From assembly GCA_023415055.1 (NCBI GenBank), contig JAEZLZ010000016.1, positions 1-36,816 on the forward strand: DNA of 36,816 nucleotides, given 5' to 3'. This document shows, in pieces, positions 7,976 through 16,285 of the stretch (positions are counted from its first letter, which is position 1; each line of letters begins with the position of its first letter). Position numbers and translations under genes: made by a program. The notes beneath the pieces were generated by a model. It was not told the DNA's origin and made no database searches. It saw only the letters and a program-made list of their open reading frames with translations. This DNA comes from Bacillota bacterium. Lineage in GTDB: Bacteria; Bacillota; Clostridia; Lachnospirales; Lachnospiraceae.

Positions 7976-9532
7976 ATGAAAAAAACAGTTGTTATTATTG
8001 GTGCGGGACCGGCTGGATTAACAGCAGCTTGTGAAGTACTTTCTAATTATCATGAATATGAGGTTATAATATTAGAGGAAAGCAATGAAATTGGTGGTAT
8101 TGCTAAGACGGTAAAGTATAAAGGAAATCGTATGGATATGGGAGGACACCGATTCTTTACCAAGAACCAGAGGGTAATGGATTGGTGGACGAATTTCTTA
8201 CCTATTCAAGGAAGCCTGTCTTATGATGATAAGATATTGGGAAGAAGCTGTACTCTTAACAAAAATGGTCCTGATCCGGAGAAGGAAGACGAAGTGTTCT
8301 TGCGCAGACAACGATTATCAAGAATTTATTTTCGTAAAAAGTTTTTCGATTATCCAATAAAGGTTAATATGAGAACAATATGCAACCTTGGAATAAGTAA
8401 TACGGTTATTTCCGGAGTTGATTACTGTATAGCAATGATTTTCAAAAAGAAGGAAGTATCGCTTGAAAATTTCTATATCAATCACTTTGGTAAAAAGCTA
8501 TATTCTTTATTTTTTGAAGATTATACTACTAAAGTATGGGGAAGACATCCGAGGAGTATCTCAGCAGAATGGGGAGAGCAGCGAGTGAAAGGGATCTCCA
8601 TAAAAACGGTACTTAAGGATTGGTTTCAGAATGCACCGATCTATAGGAGGAACAATAAGCAAAAAGAAGTTGAGACTTCTTTAATTCGTGAATTTTATTA
8701 TCCTAAACATGGACCGGGACAATTATGGGAGTTGGTTGCGGATAGGATCACCCAGAAGGGTGGCTGTATTCTATTTGACAGTACAGTCAGACAATGTATT
8801 AAAAAAGATAGTCATATTACTGAAGTTATCTATGAAAAGAATGGTAAGAAGATAACATTAGCATGTGATATAGTTATATCCTCTATGCCTATTAAAGATT
8901 TAGTTGGAGGTATGGAAAATGTACCAGATCGTATTCAATATATCGCAAAAGGGCTACAATATAGGGACTATGTTACGTTAGGTATATTAGTAAAGGATCT
9001 GGATATACATAACACTACGGATATTAAAACAATACGAAATTGTATACCGGATTCCTGGATGTATATTCAAGATCGTGGTATTATGCTGGGAAGAATTCAA
9101 ATTTATAATAATTGGTCCCCCTATATGATCGAGGATCCGGATCATACCATTTGGTTAGGTCTCGAATACTTTTGCAGAGAAGGGGATGACTTATGGAATA
9201 AGTCAGAAGAGGAATTAAAGCGATTTGCGGGAGAGGAACTGATACAGATTGGCTTGATAAAGAGTTCGGAGGAGATTCTTGATGTACATAAAGTTAAGGT
9301 TAAGAAAGCATATCCGGCTTATTTTGATACCTATAGTGAATTCGAAGAGTTGAAAGCGTATCTCAATTCCATTGATAATCTATATTGTATAGGAAGAAAT
9401 GGACAGCATCATTATAATAATATGGATCATTCTATGCTAACTGCATTTGAAGCAGTGGAGGCTATTGTCAATCAAAAGAAAGATAAGTCAAATATATGGA
9501 ATGTGAATATAGAAAAATCTTATCATGAATGA
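7976..9532 (+). CDS. FAD-dependent oxidoreductase, amine-oxidase/UDP-galactopyranose-mutase-like
   Basis: The N-terminus has a classic Rossmann dinucleotide fold, VVIIGAGPAGLTAA with GxGxxG at residues 9-14, an acidic ILEES end to the second strand and a GG doublet (EIGG), then DMGGHRFF near 54-61. The C-terminal FAD-contacting segment contains GRNGQHHYNNMDHS. This pattern belongs to the protoporphyrinogen oxidase/UDP-galactopyranose mutase superfamily. At 518 residues it is longer than a true Glf mutase (about 370-390). In a glycan cluster it is more likely a nucleotide-sugar or lipid-linked-sugar flavoenzyme than a haem enzyme, but the reaction is not determined. AGGAG precedes the ATG. Confidence 0.8.
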   Translation: MKKTVVIIGAGPAGLTAACEVLSNYHEYEVIILEESNEIGGIAKTVKYKGNRMDMGGHRFFTKNQRVMDWWTNFLPIQGSLSYDDKILGRSCTLNKNGPDPEKEDEVFLRRQRLSRIYFRKKFFDYPIKVNMRTICNLGISNTVISGVDYCIAMIFKKKEVSLENFYINHFGKKLYSLFFEDYTTKVWGRHPRSISAEWGEQRVKGISIKTVLKDWFQNAPIYRRNNKQKEVETSLIREFYYPKHGPGQLWELVADRITQKGGCILFDSTVRQCIKKDSHITEVIYEKNGKKITLACDIVISSMPIKDLVGGMENVPDRIQYIAKGLQYRDYVTLGILVKDLDIHNTTDIKTIRNCIPDSWMYIQDRGIMLGRIQIYNNWSPYMIEDPDHTIWLGLEYFCREGDDLWNKSEEELKRFAGEELIQIGLIKSSEEILDVHKVKVKKAYPAYFDTYSEFEELKAYLNSIDNLYCIGRNGQHHYNNMDHSMLTAFEAVEAIVNQKKDKSNIWNVNIEKSYHE

Positions 9533-9594
9533 TGGAGTATTGTATAATAAAGACAGAGTACTCAAAGAATACACCGGAATGAAAGGATTAGATT

Positions 9595-11124
9595 ATGAAA
9601 GATAAAGTGATACGGAAGGTTTTGAATAATCAGGGCTACATAATTGGTATTGGATGTGTCTTAACATGGCTAATGAATAGCGTCTCAATGGTATCAGATA
9701 AAATAATCCATTATAGATCTTATCTTATCAGCGCAGTACTTCTTGGTGCTTTTTTTTGCATATTATTGTGGAGGAAGCGCTTAGCAATGGCCAACTTTGA
9801 GACCATAGCATTTCTTATTTTGGTGTCGGGCTTTCTAATTCGAGCACTTTATGTGTTAGTAGCTCCATATGATATCAGTAAACATGATTTAGGAGTCTTT
9901 GCTTTTACAGGAAGTAATCAAATTGAAAACGGACATTTGGGATACATTAGCTATTTATATCATTTTAAACATCTGCCCGATTTTGATCCGCGTCTTAAGG
10001 GAGCATTTTATAATCCACCGGGATTTCACATGATATCAGCTCTTTGGTATGGTCTGAATCAATTTCTTGGCTTTTCAGAGATCATAAGCTTGGAAAGTAT
10101 ACAGGTACTTACTCTTGCTTTTTCAACCGGTATCGTAATAGCTGGTTATAAGATTCTGCTGGAGATTTTTAATAAAAATAAGATATTGCTTTTCTTGCTA
10201 AGCTTTTTATCCTTTTTTCCGTTTTTTACGATATTGGGATCTACTTTGAACAACGACTGTTTAGCAACGCTTTGCAGCATGATTGCTATTCTATATACGA
10301 TTCGATGGTATCGCAACCAAAACATGAAAAACATTATTATCATCGCAGTGAGCATAGGCTTTGGTATGCTTACAAAATTAAGTGTTGGATTGTTAGCCTT
10401 TGGAATCGGATTTATATTTGTCTATGCATTTATTAAGAATATAAGGGAATATAAGCGATACCTGCTTCAGTTTTCTCTCTTTGGCTTCATCTGTGTACCA
10501 CTTGGATTGTACTGGCCGATTCGCAATTACCTCCTATACCATATGCCATTTACTTATGTTCCCAGAGTGAATTCAGAGATACAATTTGTAGGCGATTATG
10601 GCGCAATCAGTCGTGTCGGTATACCTGGCCTAAAGCAAATCTGCTATTCATTTATCCGTTTTAATGCACCAACAGAGCATAATATATGGGTGCAGATGGT
10701 AAGAACTTCTTTATTCGATGAGATTATGCCTCGCGATACGGTTAGTTTGGTTTATTCTATGGCATTGTTTTTATTCTGGATTACTTTACTACTGAGTATT
10801 ATAGCACTTGTAATGTATATTCGCGTTTTGAATAGTAATAAAACACTGAAAATAGAGATGAAACTATTCTTTAGTATACTATTTACTACGTTATTGTTTA
10901 GTTTTATTCAATTTAGTTTCTTGTACCCTCATATATGTACGATGAATTTCCGTTATATTGTGCCAATTGTATTATTGCCATGTTTAGCGTGGGGAAGTTA
11001 TTTGAATGAGGTGAAAGAAGATGCATTGAGTAACCGTATTCTTACAAGTTTTCTATACTGCTTTATAGGATTGTCAGTCCTGATGAATGCGGCATTTATC
11101 GTATGGGCACCTTTTAAGTACTAA
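9595..11124 (+). CDS. Multi-pass membrane glycosyltransferase, GT-C fold (PMT/ArnT-like)
   Basis: This integral membrane protein of 509 residues has about 11-13 hydrophobic segments and a large first extracytoplasmic loop (about residues 88-150) that includes acidic residues in YDISKHDLGVF, FDPRLKGAF and NPPGFH. That topology and loop fit GT-C enzymes, which use polyprenyl-phosphate sugars outside the membrane. It would decorate the glycan or a protein after export. AAAGGA lies upstream of the ATG. It is the last gene of the intact glycan series; the DNA after it is decayed. Family assignment is by topology, so an O-antigen ligase-like or flippase role is a weaker alternative. Confidence 0.75.
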   Translation: MKDKVIRKVLNNQGYIIGIGCVLTWLMNSVSMVSDKIIHYRSYLISAVLLGAFFCILLWRKRLAMANFETIAFLILVSGFLIRALYVLVAPYDISKHDLGVFAFTGSNQIENGHLGYISYLYHFKHLPDFDPRLKGAFYNPPGFHMISALWYGLNQFLGFSEIISLESIQVLTLAFSTGIVIAGYKILLEIFNKNKILLFLLSFLSFFPFFTILGSTLNNDCLATLCSMIAILYTIRWYRNQNMKNIIIIAVSIGFGMLTKLSVGLLAFGIGFIFVYAFIKNIREYKRYLLQFSLFGFICVPLGLYWPIRNYLLYHMPFTYVPRVNSEIQFVGDYGAISRVGIPGLKQICYSFIRFNAPTEHNIWVQMVRTSLFDEIMPRDTVSLVYSMALFLFWITLLLSIIALVMYIRVLNSNKTLKIEMKLFFSILFTTLLFSFIQFSFLYPHICTMNFRYIVPIVLLPCLAWGSYLNEVKEDALSNRILTSFLYCFIGLSVLMNAAFIVWAPFKY

Positions 11125-11177
11125 ATGGGAGGAATAACTAAGCTGTTCGATTCTGATCCACGATTGGCAAATATTAG

Positions 11178-11573
11178 ACAAGCTTACTCTTAACATTTTT
11201 TGATGCATCAAAGATTGGAGAAAATCTGAAAGAGCAGTATGGCATTCCGGAAGAATTTAAGATTTTTCGTTACGCCTATAAAGAAAACGCAGATAAAGCA
11301 AAGGCATTATTTATCGTCCGATTTCAATTGAAAAGTATGGATGTAAAGAAAAACATTAGCTTCTCAAAAATACCGATGAGGGTATTGTTTCATTTTAAAG
11401 GGTTTATGTCTAAGTATTGGTTGATGGATGAAAGTATTAATACTTGCATGGGCGTTTATCGATGGGCAACGGTAGCGGATGCAGAGCGGTATTCAAGATC
11501 AATTGCGATGAAGTTTATGAAAAAACGTTCTGTGGAAGGGAGTATCTCTTATCAAATCTCTTCTATACAATAG
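11178..11573 (+). pseudogene. 5'-decayed remnant, YdhR/monooxygenase-like alpha-beta barrel protein
   Basis: An open frame runs from a stop at 11175 to TAG at 11571-11573 with protein-like composition throughout. It includes ALFIVRFQLK, FHFKGFMSKYWLMDES, MGVYRWATVADAERYS and RSVEGSISYQI. The second half resembles small ferredoxin-like (Dabb/YdhR-type) monooxygenase-family proteins, which share the F-x-G-x-x-S-K-x-W and Y-x-W-x-T-V-x-D-A-E pattern. No ATG, GTG or TTG with a ribosome site precedes the conserved part. The first ATG, at 11328, would cut off the opening beta strand. I therefore call it a pseudogene. Confidence 0.55.
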
Positions 11574-11942
11574 CGGGGATATATTGCTAAATTCTTCTGT
11601 GTATATCCAATTGGTGGAAAGCAGAATAGCCTATCTCGTATCGGTAAAAGGAAGAGGGCTATCCACATAGGAACCTTGCACATGTTTATATTCGTGTGCT
11701 TTGTTTTGATGAAGTCGAAAGACTTTACAATAGATATCTCATAAATGATTATAACTATGTTTGAGGTAGGTAATCTCTTCAAGATGTGCTACTGTATTAG
11801 GAAAGAGGCAGAAGAAAAGCTAAGTTAGGACAGTGCAGACTTGGATTATGCTTCCTATTCAGGTGCCGCTTCTTATCACTGGCGTAGGTAGCTTCGGATG
11901 GGTATTGCCGATGAGATTATATATCATGGGAGAAAGAGTAAT
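11574..11942 (+). other. Gene-free stretch, probable decayed coding DNA and long leader of the ABC-F gene
   Basis: No intact gene is seen. A stop-bounded frame at 11648-11764 reads RNLAHVYIRV, then FDEVERLYNRYL, reminiscent of the first strand and helix of glyoxalase/VOC proteins. It has no start and ends quickly, so at best it is a fragment. A GGATATA/TATATCC pair at 11577-11608 could form a weak hairpin. Long untranslated leaders are common upstream of antibiotic-responsive ABC-F genes, but I found no clear leader peptide with a terminator/antiterminator pair here. Confidence 0.35.
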
Positions 11943-13886
11943 ATGCTAGAAGTATCATTTGATGGGGTGAAAAAATATTTGGATACATCCCTAATTCTAA
12001 AAAATATATCATTTACGATAACGGAGGGTGAAAAGGTAGGAATTGTAGGGGAAAACGGCAGTGGCAAAACTACAATTCTCAAATTAATTGCAGGAATACT
12101 ACACCTAAACCATTGCGCAGGTTATCCGTATGCCCCGGTCCCCCCGGGATATGATGAGGGATGGGTAAACACTCCAAAGGGTGCGGTCTGCGCCTATCTT
12201 GATCAGATACCGCAATTCCCCTATGGAACAAGCGTTCTTGATGTATTAAAGTCAGCGTTTGATGAGTTGTATCGGCTTGAAAAGGATATTCATGAGCTTG
12301 AAACAGAGATGCAACATTTAGAGGGGGTTGATTTAGAAAGAACCCTGAGAAGATATAGTGAGTTGCTTCAGACATTTGAACTGATGGAAGGATATCATAT
12401 TGAGGAAAAGCTCAACAGGGTCTGTAAGGGACTACATTTTGATGAGAGCTTTCTGCTACAGGAATTCAATTCTTTAAGCGGCGGTGAGAAAACTACAGTT
12501 ACATTGGGAAAACTCCTTATTGATATGCCTGAGATATTGTTGTTGGATGAGCCAACCAATCACCTGGATATGGAGTCGGTGGAATGGTTGGAGGAATATC
12601 TTAAGAGTTACAAAGGGATTGTTATCGTGGTATCGCACGACAGATATTTTCTGGATCATGTTGTAACCAAAATAATTGAAGTAGAAGATAAGGTAAGTGA
12701 TACTTACTTAGGAAACTATTCTGATTATATAGTACAAAAGGATGAAAAGCTCAGGATACAATATGAGAACTATAAGGAACAGAATAAGAAGATGGATGCA
12801 ATGGAGCAGTCGGTCAAGCAATTAAGAGACTGGGCAATGAAGGCAGATAATAATAAATTCTTCAAAAGAGCAGCCAGTATTCAGAATAAGCTGGATAAGA
12901 TGGAGAAGGTCGATAAGCCATCCATGAAACAGAATATGAAGCTGACTTTTCAACAGGCTGAGAGATCCGGTAAGATAACGATAAAGGCAAGTGATTTATC
13001 GAAAGACTTTGACAATAAGAACCTTTTCCATAATGCTGAAATGGAAGTTCATTATGGGGAGAGAGTAGCCTTGATCGGACCGAATGGATGTGGCAAGACT
13101 ACCTTTCTGAAGATGTTGTTGGGAGAGGAGCAGCCTGATTACGGTACGGTATATTTCGGTGCAAATGTTTTAGCGGCTTATCTGCCACAAACGGTCACAT
13201 TTCCTAATGAAGAGCTTACCGTTCTTGATTATTTCCGGGAGGATCTCTTTATACTTGAGGGAAAGGCCAGAGAGTATCTTGCCAAATTCATGTTCTATGG
13301 TGGCAATGTATATAAAAAGATAAAGCTTTTGTCGGGGGGAGAGAGACTTCGTCTAAAGCTAAGTAAGCTATTATTCAGTGATACTAATCTGCTGATACTG
13401 GATGAGCCGACGAACCATCTTGATACAAACTCAATAGAAAGTATGGAGGAGGCATTAGCCGGCTTTCGGGGTACCATCTTTTTTATCTCTCACGATCGAT
13501 ATTTTATCAATAAAATCAGTGACAGGGTAATTGCGATTGAAAAGGGGACGTTTCACAGCTATCTTGGCAATTATGACTATTACAAGAGTATCAAGGATAA
13601 ACAAAGTCGGCAGGCTGAAGAGGTATTGCCTGTTAAGCCCGAGCAACAACGTGATAAGTATAAGAACAATAGAAAGCAAGTGCCTTCAAAAGTGGAGAAT
13701 AAAGAAGCAGAGACAGCAAAATTGGAGAGCAGAATCAGAGATATAGAGCATCGGCTGAAAGAAATTGAAGTGTCGATGGAAGCTGAAGCCGCAAATTATG
13801 ATGCGCTGAGTAGGTTGTTTAACGAAAAAGAAGAGCTGAGTAAAGACCTTGAGGAAGCCATGGAAGTGTGGATAAGTTTGAGTTAA
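11943..13886 (+). CDS. ABC-F family ATPase (ribosome-associated, translation factor or ribosomal protection type)
   Basis: The protein has two ABC domains in tandem and no membrane segment. Domain 1 has Walker A GENGSGKTT, signature LSGGEKTT and Walker B LLLDEPTNHLD; domain 2 has GPNGCGKTT, LSGGERLR and LLILDEPTNHLD. A charged interdomain linker carries the ABC-F pattern near KMDAMEQSVKQLRDWA, and the C-terminus is a predicted coiled coil. These proteins bind the ribosomal E site and either help translation or displace antibiotics; which one applies is unclear. An unusual insertion, AGYPYAPVPPGYDEGW, lies between Walker A and the Q-loop of domain 1. I prefer the ATG at 11943 (opening MLEVSFDGVKKYL, GGGAG ten bases upstream) over the upstream ATG at 11898. 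Confidence 0.88.
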   Translation: MLEVSFDGVKKYLDTSLILKNISFTITEGEKVGIVGENGSGKTTILKLIAGILHLNHCAGYPYAPVPPGYDEGWVNTPKGAVCAYLDQIPQFPYGTSVLDVLKSAFDELYRLEKDIHELETEMQHLEGVDLERTLRRYSELLQTFELMEGYHIEEKLNRVCKGLHFDESFLLQEFNSLSGGEKTTVTLGKLLIDMPEILLLDEPTNHLDMESVEWLEEYLKSYKGIVIVVSHDRYFLDHVVTKIIEVEDKVSDTYLGNYSDYIVQKDEKLRIQYENYKEQNKKMDAMEQSVKQLRDWAMKADNNKFFKRAASIQNKLDKMEKVDKPSMKQNMKLTFQQAERSGKITIKASDLSKDFDNKNLFHNAEMEVHYGERVALIGPNGCGKTTFLKMLLGEEQPDYGTVYFGANVLAAYLPQTVTFPNEELTVLDYFREDLFILEGKAREYLAKFMFYGGNVYKKIKLLSGGERLRLKLSKLLFSDTNLLILDEPTNHLDTNSIESMEEALAGFRGTIFFISHDRYFINKISDRVIAIEKGTFHSYLGNYDYYKSIKDKQSRQAEEVLPVKPEQQRDKYKNNRKQVPSKVENKEAETAKLESRIRDIEHRLKEIEVSMEAEAANYDALSRLFNEKEELSKDLEEAMEVWISLS

Positions 13887-13978
13887 TGGATTTCAAAATA
13901 GTAAGGAGCGGAATCGGATTGCCGGATCAGATTGCAGTGGTATATGAGCAGCTCGACTTACTTATATGTATCACATAA
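13886..13978 (+). CDS. Possible 30-codon ORF overlapping the ABC-F stop
   Basis: The sequence TTAATGG makes the TAA of the ABC-F gene share its last base with an ATG. The following 30 codons begin MDFKIVRSGIGLPDQIA and end just before two hairpins. The arrangement allows translational coupling, but there is no independent ribosome site. It may be a real small protein, the tail of a lost longer gene, or chance. I recognise no family. Confidence 0.25.
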   Translation: MDFKIVRSGIGLPDQIAVVYEQLDLLICIT

Positions 13979-13981
13979 GCG

Positions 13982-14010
13982 ATAGAAAGCACGCTTCGCG
14001 AACTTTCTAT
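13982..14010 (+). other. Stem-loop before the terminator
   Basis: ATAGAAAG at 13982-13989 pairs with CTTTCTAT at 14003-14010, and a further CGC/GCG pair lies inside around a TTC loop. There is no T-run, so this is not itself an intrinsic terminator. It may protect the 3' end of the ABC-F transcript. Confidence 0.5.
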
Positions 14011-14020
14011 TGTCATGATT

Positions 14021-14067
14021 AAAAAGACATGTAATACCTTAAAATCGGTATCGCATGTCTTTTTTTA
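14021..14067 (+). terminator. Strong intrinsic terminator, possibly bidirectional
   Basis: AAAAAGACATG at 14021-14031 pairs with CATGTCTTTTT, and an inner GATACCG-like arm closes the loop. The stem is followed by a run of seven T and preceded by five A, so it could stop transcription in both directions. It ends the ABC-F unit and insulates the thiol-disulfide gene. Confidence 0.85.
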
Positions 14068-14163
14068 AACGGATAAGCTTCTTGGTTTTTTCTTATAGTT
14101 CAAGTACAATTGATTTCAAAATCTCAACTTTACTCAGTAGTTAATCTATGGTATATTTTATAC

Positions 14164-15741
14164 ATGAGAAAAATAAAAATAATATGTCTGATAATATGCT
14201 TTCTAACAACAATTATGTTGGTTGGAAATTCTAAAAAGGTTTCTGCTGCAACTGTTACCTTTACTTTCTTTTATAATAATTCCTGTGCATCCTGTGAAGA
14301 GGACGAAGAAATCTATCAACTCTTTAACAGGTGCTTTTCGTCTGAGGAAAAAGCGCAGATGAATTATGAAATCCTTGTTTATAATGTGTTTCAACAATCA
14401 GGAAAGGAGATATTCGAAGAATATTGTCGGGACGCTCAGATGGAAGCTTCGAAGCACGAGTTTCCAATTTTGGTTGTTAATCGTCAGTGGATTACAGGGT
14501 ATGAAGAGATTGAACATTATTTGAACAATGATTTCGTGGTAGAAAATGAGAATTCAGCCATTATAAATGATAATGAACAGAAACAGGATACTGCAATATC
14601 TTCTGAGCAGGGACTTCAAACTGAAAATAGAACGGACACTTCAATTCTGAATCAATTAATTCAAAAGTCCAAAGAAAAAAACATTAGGAATGAGGAAAAA
14701 TATTTACTTCTTTTTACGACCTATTCTTGTGAAGAATGTGAGAAGGTAAAAAAATATCTCAAAGGGATTGACTCTTCTGTCATTATAGATGAGTATAATA
14801 TTGGTGCAGAAGATGCAGTTGAGATATTACAGAATCTATATGCCTTGTACCAGGTAGAGGATAAGAAACAACATGTACCGACGGTTTTTATCGGAGATCA
14901 GGTTTTTACCGGGCAAGAAGAGATCATTGAAGCCTTAAGCGAGGATGATATATATTCGAATGCATCTTATGGGGCATTGATAAAATCAATTAATCAAAAA
15001 GCTGGAACCGGAACGATACGTAAGAAAAGCTATTTAACCTTATTTGGATCCGGACTACTAGCCGGCTTCAATCCATGTGGCATTTCAATGCTTTTGATGC
15101 TGTTATCAATTTTATTAACCGCAAAAGCGGGAGTTCTGAAAAATGGTATGCTATATATTCTTGCGAAGATTATTACTTACTTTGGGATTGGTGTAGGCGC
15201 TTATTATGCCGCAGCAGCTGTCTTTTCCAATAAATTAAAAAGCGCTACCAGCATTTTTACAATAGTAGTTGCAGTGATAGTATTGATCCTTGCAGTTCTG
15301 AATTTTATTGATTTTATTAATGTAAAACGAGAACAGTTTGGTAAAATTCATATGCAGCTTCCTGTCAGATTACGATCTTTTAATCATGGTATGATTAAAA
15401 GAATGGGAAATGTATCAGAAAAATTCATACCCTTGTTAGCATTTGGACTTGGAATTGTTATTTCCTTTGGAGAGTTTTTTTGTACCGGACAGATATATAT
15501 GGCATCTATTTTATACATGCTTCGAACACATTCTGATAATACTTTACAGATAATAAGCATGTTCTTAATCTATATAGGAGCCATGTCTCTTCCGACGATA
15601 GCAGCGCTTATTGTAATTAATAAAACCAAGACAACAAACGTGGTGTCGGAGTTCATGCTTAAGCATATGGGTTTAATAAAATTATTTAATGCCGCTTTAT
15701 TTTTCGCATTTTTTATTTACCTGGTGGTAGGTCTAATATAA
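14164..15741 (+). CDS. DsbD/CcdA-like thiol-disulfide membrane protein with two N-terminal thioredoxin-like domains
   Basis: The protein probably carries electrons across the membrane to reduce extracytoplasmic disulfides. With the ATG at 14164 it has a signal-peptide-like start (MRKIKIICLIICFL... VSAA). A first thioredoxin-like domain follows with CASC at 41-44, then a polar linker near 125-165, then a second glutaredoxin-like domain with CEEC at 189-192 and a cis-Pro-like VPT. The C-terminal half is six or more helices of CcdA type, with Cys305 in FNPCGIS and Cys440 in GEFFCTGQ, the expected intramembrane pair. An upstream in-frame TTG at 14110 is less likely. The ATG has no strong ribosome site. 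The last 29 bases overlap a convergent gene. Confidence 0.8.
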   Translation: MRKIKIICLIICFLTTIMLVGNSKKVSAATVTFTFFYNNSCASCEEDEEIYQLFNRCFSSEEKAQMNYEILVYNVFQQSGKEIFEEYCRDAQMEASKHEFPILVVNRQWITGYEEIEHYLNNDFVVENENSAIINDNEQKQDTAISSEQGLQTENRTDTSILNQLIQKSKEKNIRNEEKYLLLFTTYSCEECEKVKKYLKGIDSSVIIDEYNIGAEDAVEILQNLYALYQVEDKKQHVPTVFIGDQVFTGQEEIIEALSEDDIYSNASYGALIKSINQKAGTGTIRKKSYLTLFGSGLLAGFNPCGISMLLMLLSILLTAKAGVLKNGMLYILAKIITYFGIGVGAYYAAAAVFSNKLKSATSIFTIVVAVIVLILAVLNFIDFINVKREQFGKIHMQLPVRLRSFNHGMIKRMGNVSEKFIPLLAFGLGIVISFGEFFCTGQIYMASILYMLRTHSDNTLQIISMFLIYIGAMSLPTIAALIVINKTKTTNVVSEFMLKHMGLIKLFNAALFFAFFIYLVVGLI

Positions 15742-16021
15742 ATCGATCGATGCTTTCAAAAGTACATAAAACCGTGAGGAGCTGACAACACTCACTTTGC
15801 TCGGCATTTGTTAATTTTATTAATAACTCTTCCGTGATACGCAGTCGTACTGCTGTCCGATGAATGTCACAAGGTTCCGGATCGCTAAAATAATGATTGC
15901 TTTTTTCTTTAATAACGGACTCCTTAATGGGTATATCCTTGAGAAAACCGTGGTAAATGCATGTATTATTATAGAAGAGTTGGATGCTGGGGTGATGGGA
16001 TGTTTTATGATTAAATAACAT
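15713..16021 (-). CDS. Small protein of unknown function (102 aa)
   Basis: I do not recognise the family. The gene is well supported by signals: AGGAG eight bases before the ATG on the minus strand, and a TTGTAA-17-TATTAT promoter about 35 bases further up. The product has no signal peptide or membrane helix. It contains a central polar stretch (KEKSNHYFSDPEPCDIHRTAVRLRI) and a leucine-rich C-terminus with two adjacent cysteines. It runs convergently into the 3' end of the CcdA-like gene, overlapping it by 29 bases. It may be a small cytosolic regulator or accessory protein. Confidence 0.65.
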   Translation of the reverse strand: MLFNHKTSHHPSIQLFYNNTCIYHGFLKDIPIKESVIKEKSNHYFSDPEPCDIHRTAVRLRITEELLIKLTNAEQSECCQLLTVLCTFESIDRFILDLPPGK

Positions 16022-16063
16022 TGGATACTCCTAATTCCTTATTATTTGATATAATACACTCAT

Positions 16064-16092
16064 ATAATACAATAAAGTATGTATATTTACAA
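16064..16092 (-). promoter_or_regulatory. Vegetative-type promoter for the small minus-strand gene
   Basis: Read on the minus strand, TTGTAA (16087-16092) and TATTAT (16064-16069) are separated by exactly 17 bases. Transcription would start near 16057 and leave a leader of about 36 bases before the ATG at 16021. Confidence 0.6.
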
Positions 16093-16246
16093 TTCTTTTT
16101 CAATGAGGAAGACAGCCGTGAAGAGTATACTCAGCCATCCGAACAGACAGCTGCTGTGAGCAGTACCAGCTTAATTTAACTCCAGTATATCTGTCTAGAT
16201 TTCGTTTCAGGCTTGATCGAATACTAACAGAAAGGAAGCCAATGAT

Positions 16247-16285
16247 ATGAAGCAATATCAATATCATCCAGCAAAATATATATAA
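16247..16285 (+). CDS. Putative 12-codon leader peptide coupled to the AraC regulator gene
   Basis: The ORF encodes MKQYQYHPAKYI. Its ATG lies about eight bases after AAAGGAAG at 16231-16238. Its TAA shares the final A with the ATG of the downstream regulator (TAATG). The regulator itself has no ribosome site, because the bases before it are AAATATATAT. Coupled re-initiation would explain how the regulator is translated and keep its level low. The sequence shows the overlap and the site; expression is inferred. Confidence 0.4.
   Translation: MKQYQYHPAKYI

Noticed and set aside
11552..11782. 76-codon minus-strand ORF
   Set aside because: It has no ribosome site and no recognisable motif, and it overlaps decayed plus-strand coding sequence.
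16093..16230. Short plus-strand frame with a polar, Ser/Thr-rich translation upstream of the AraC gene
   Set aside because: It has no start with a ribosome site and no recognisable family; too short to call a relic.
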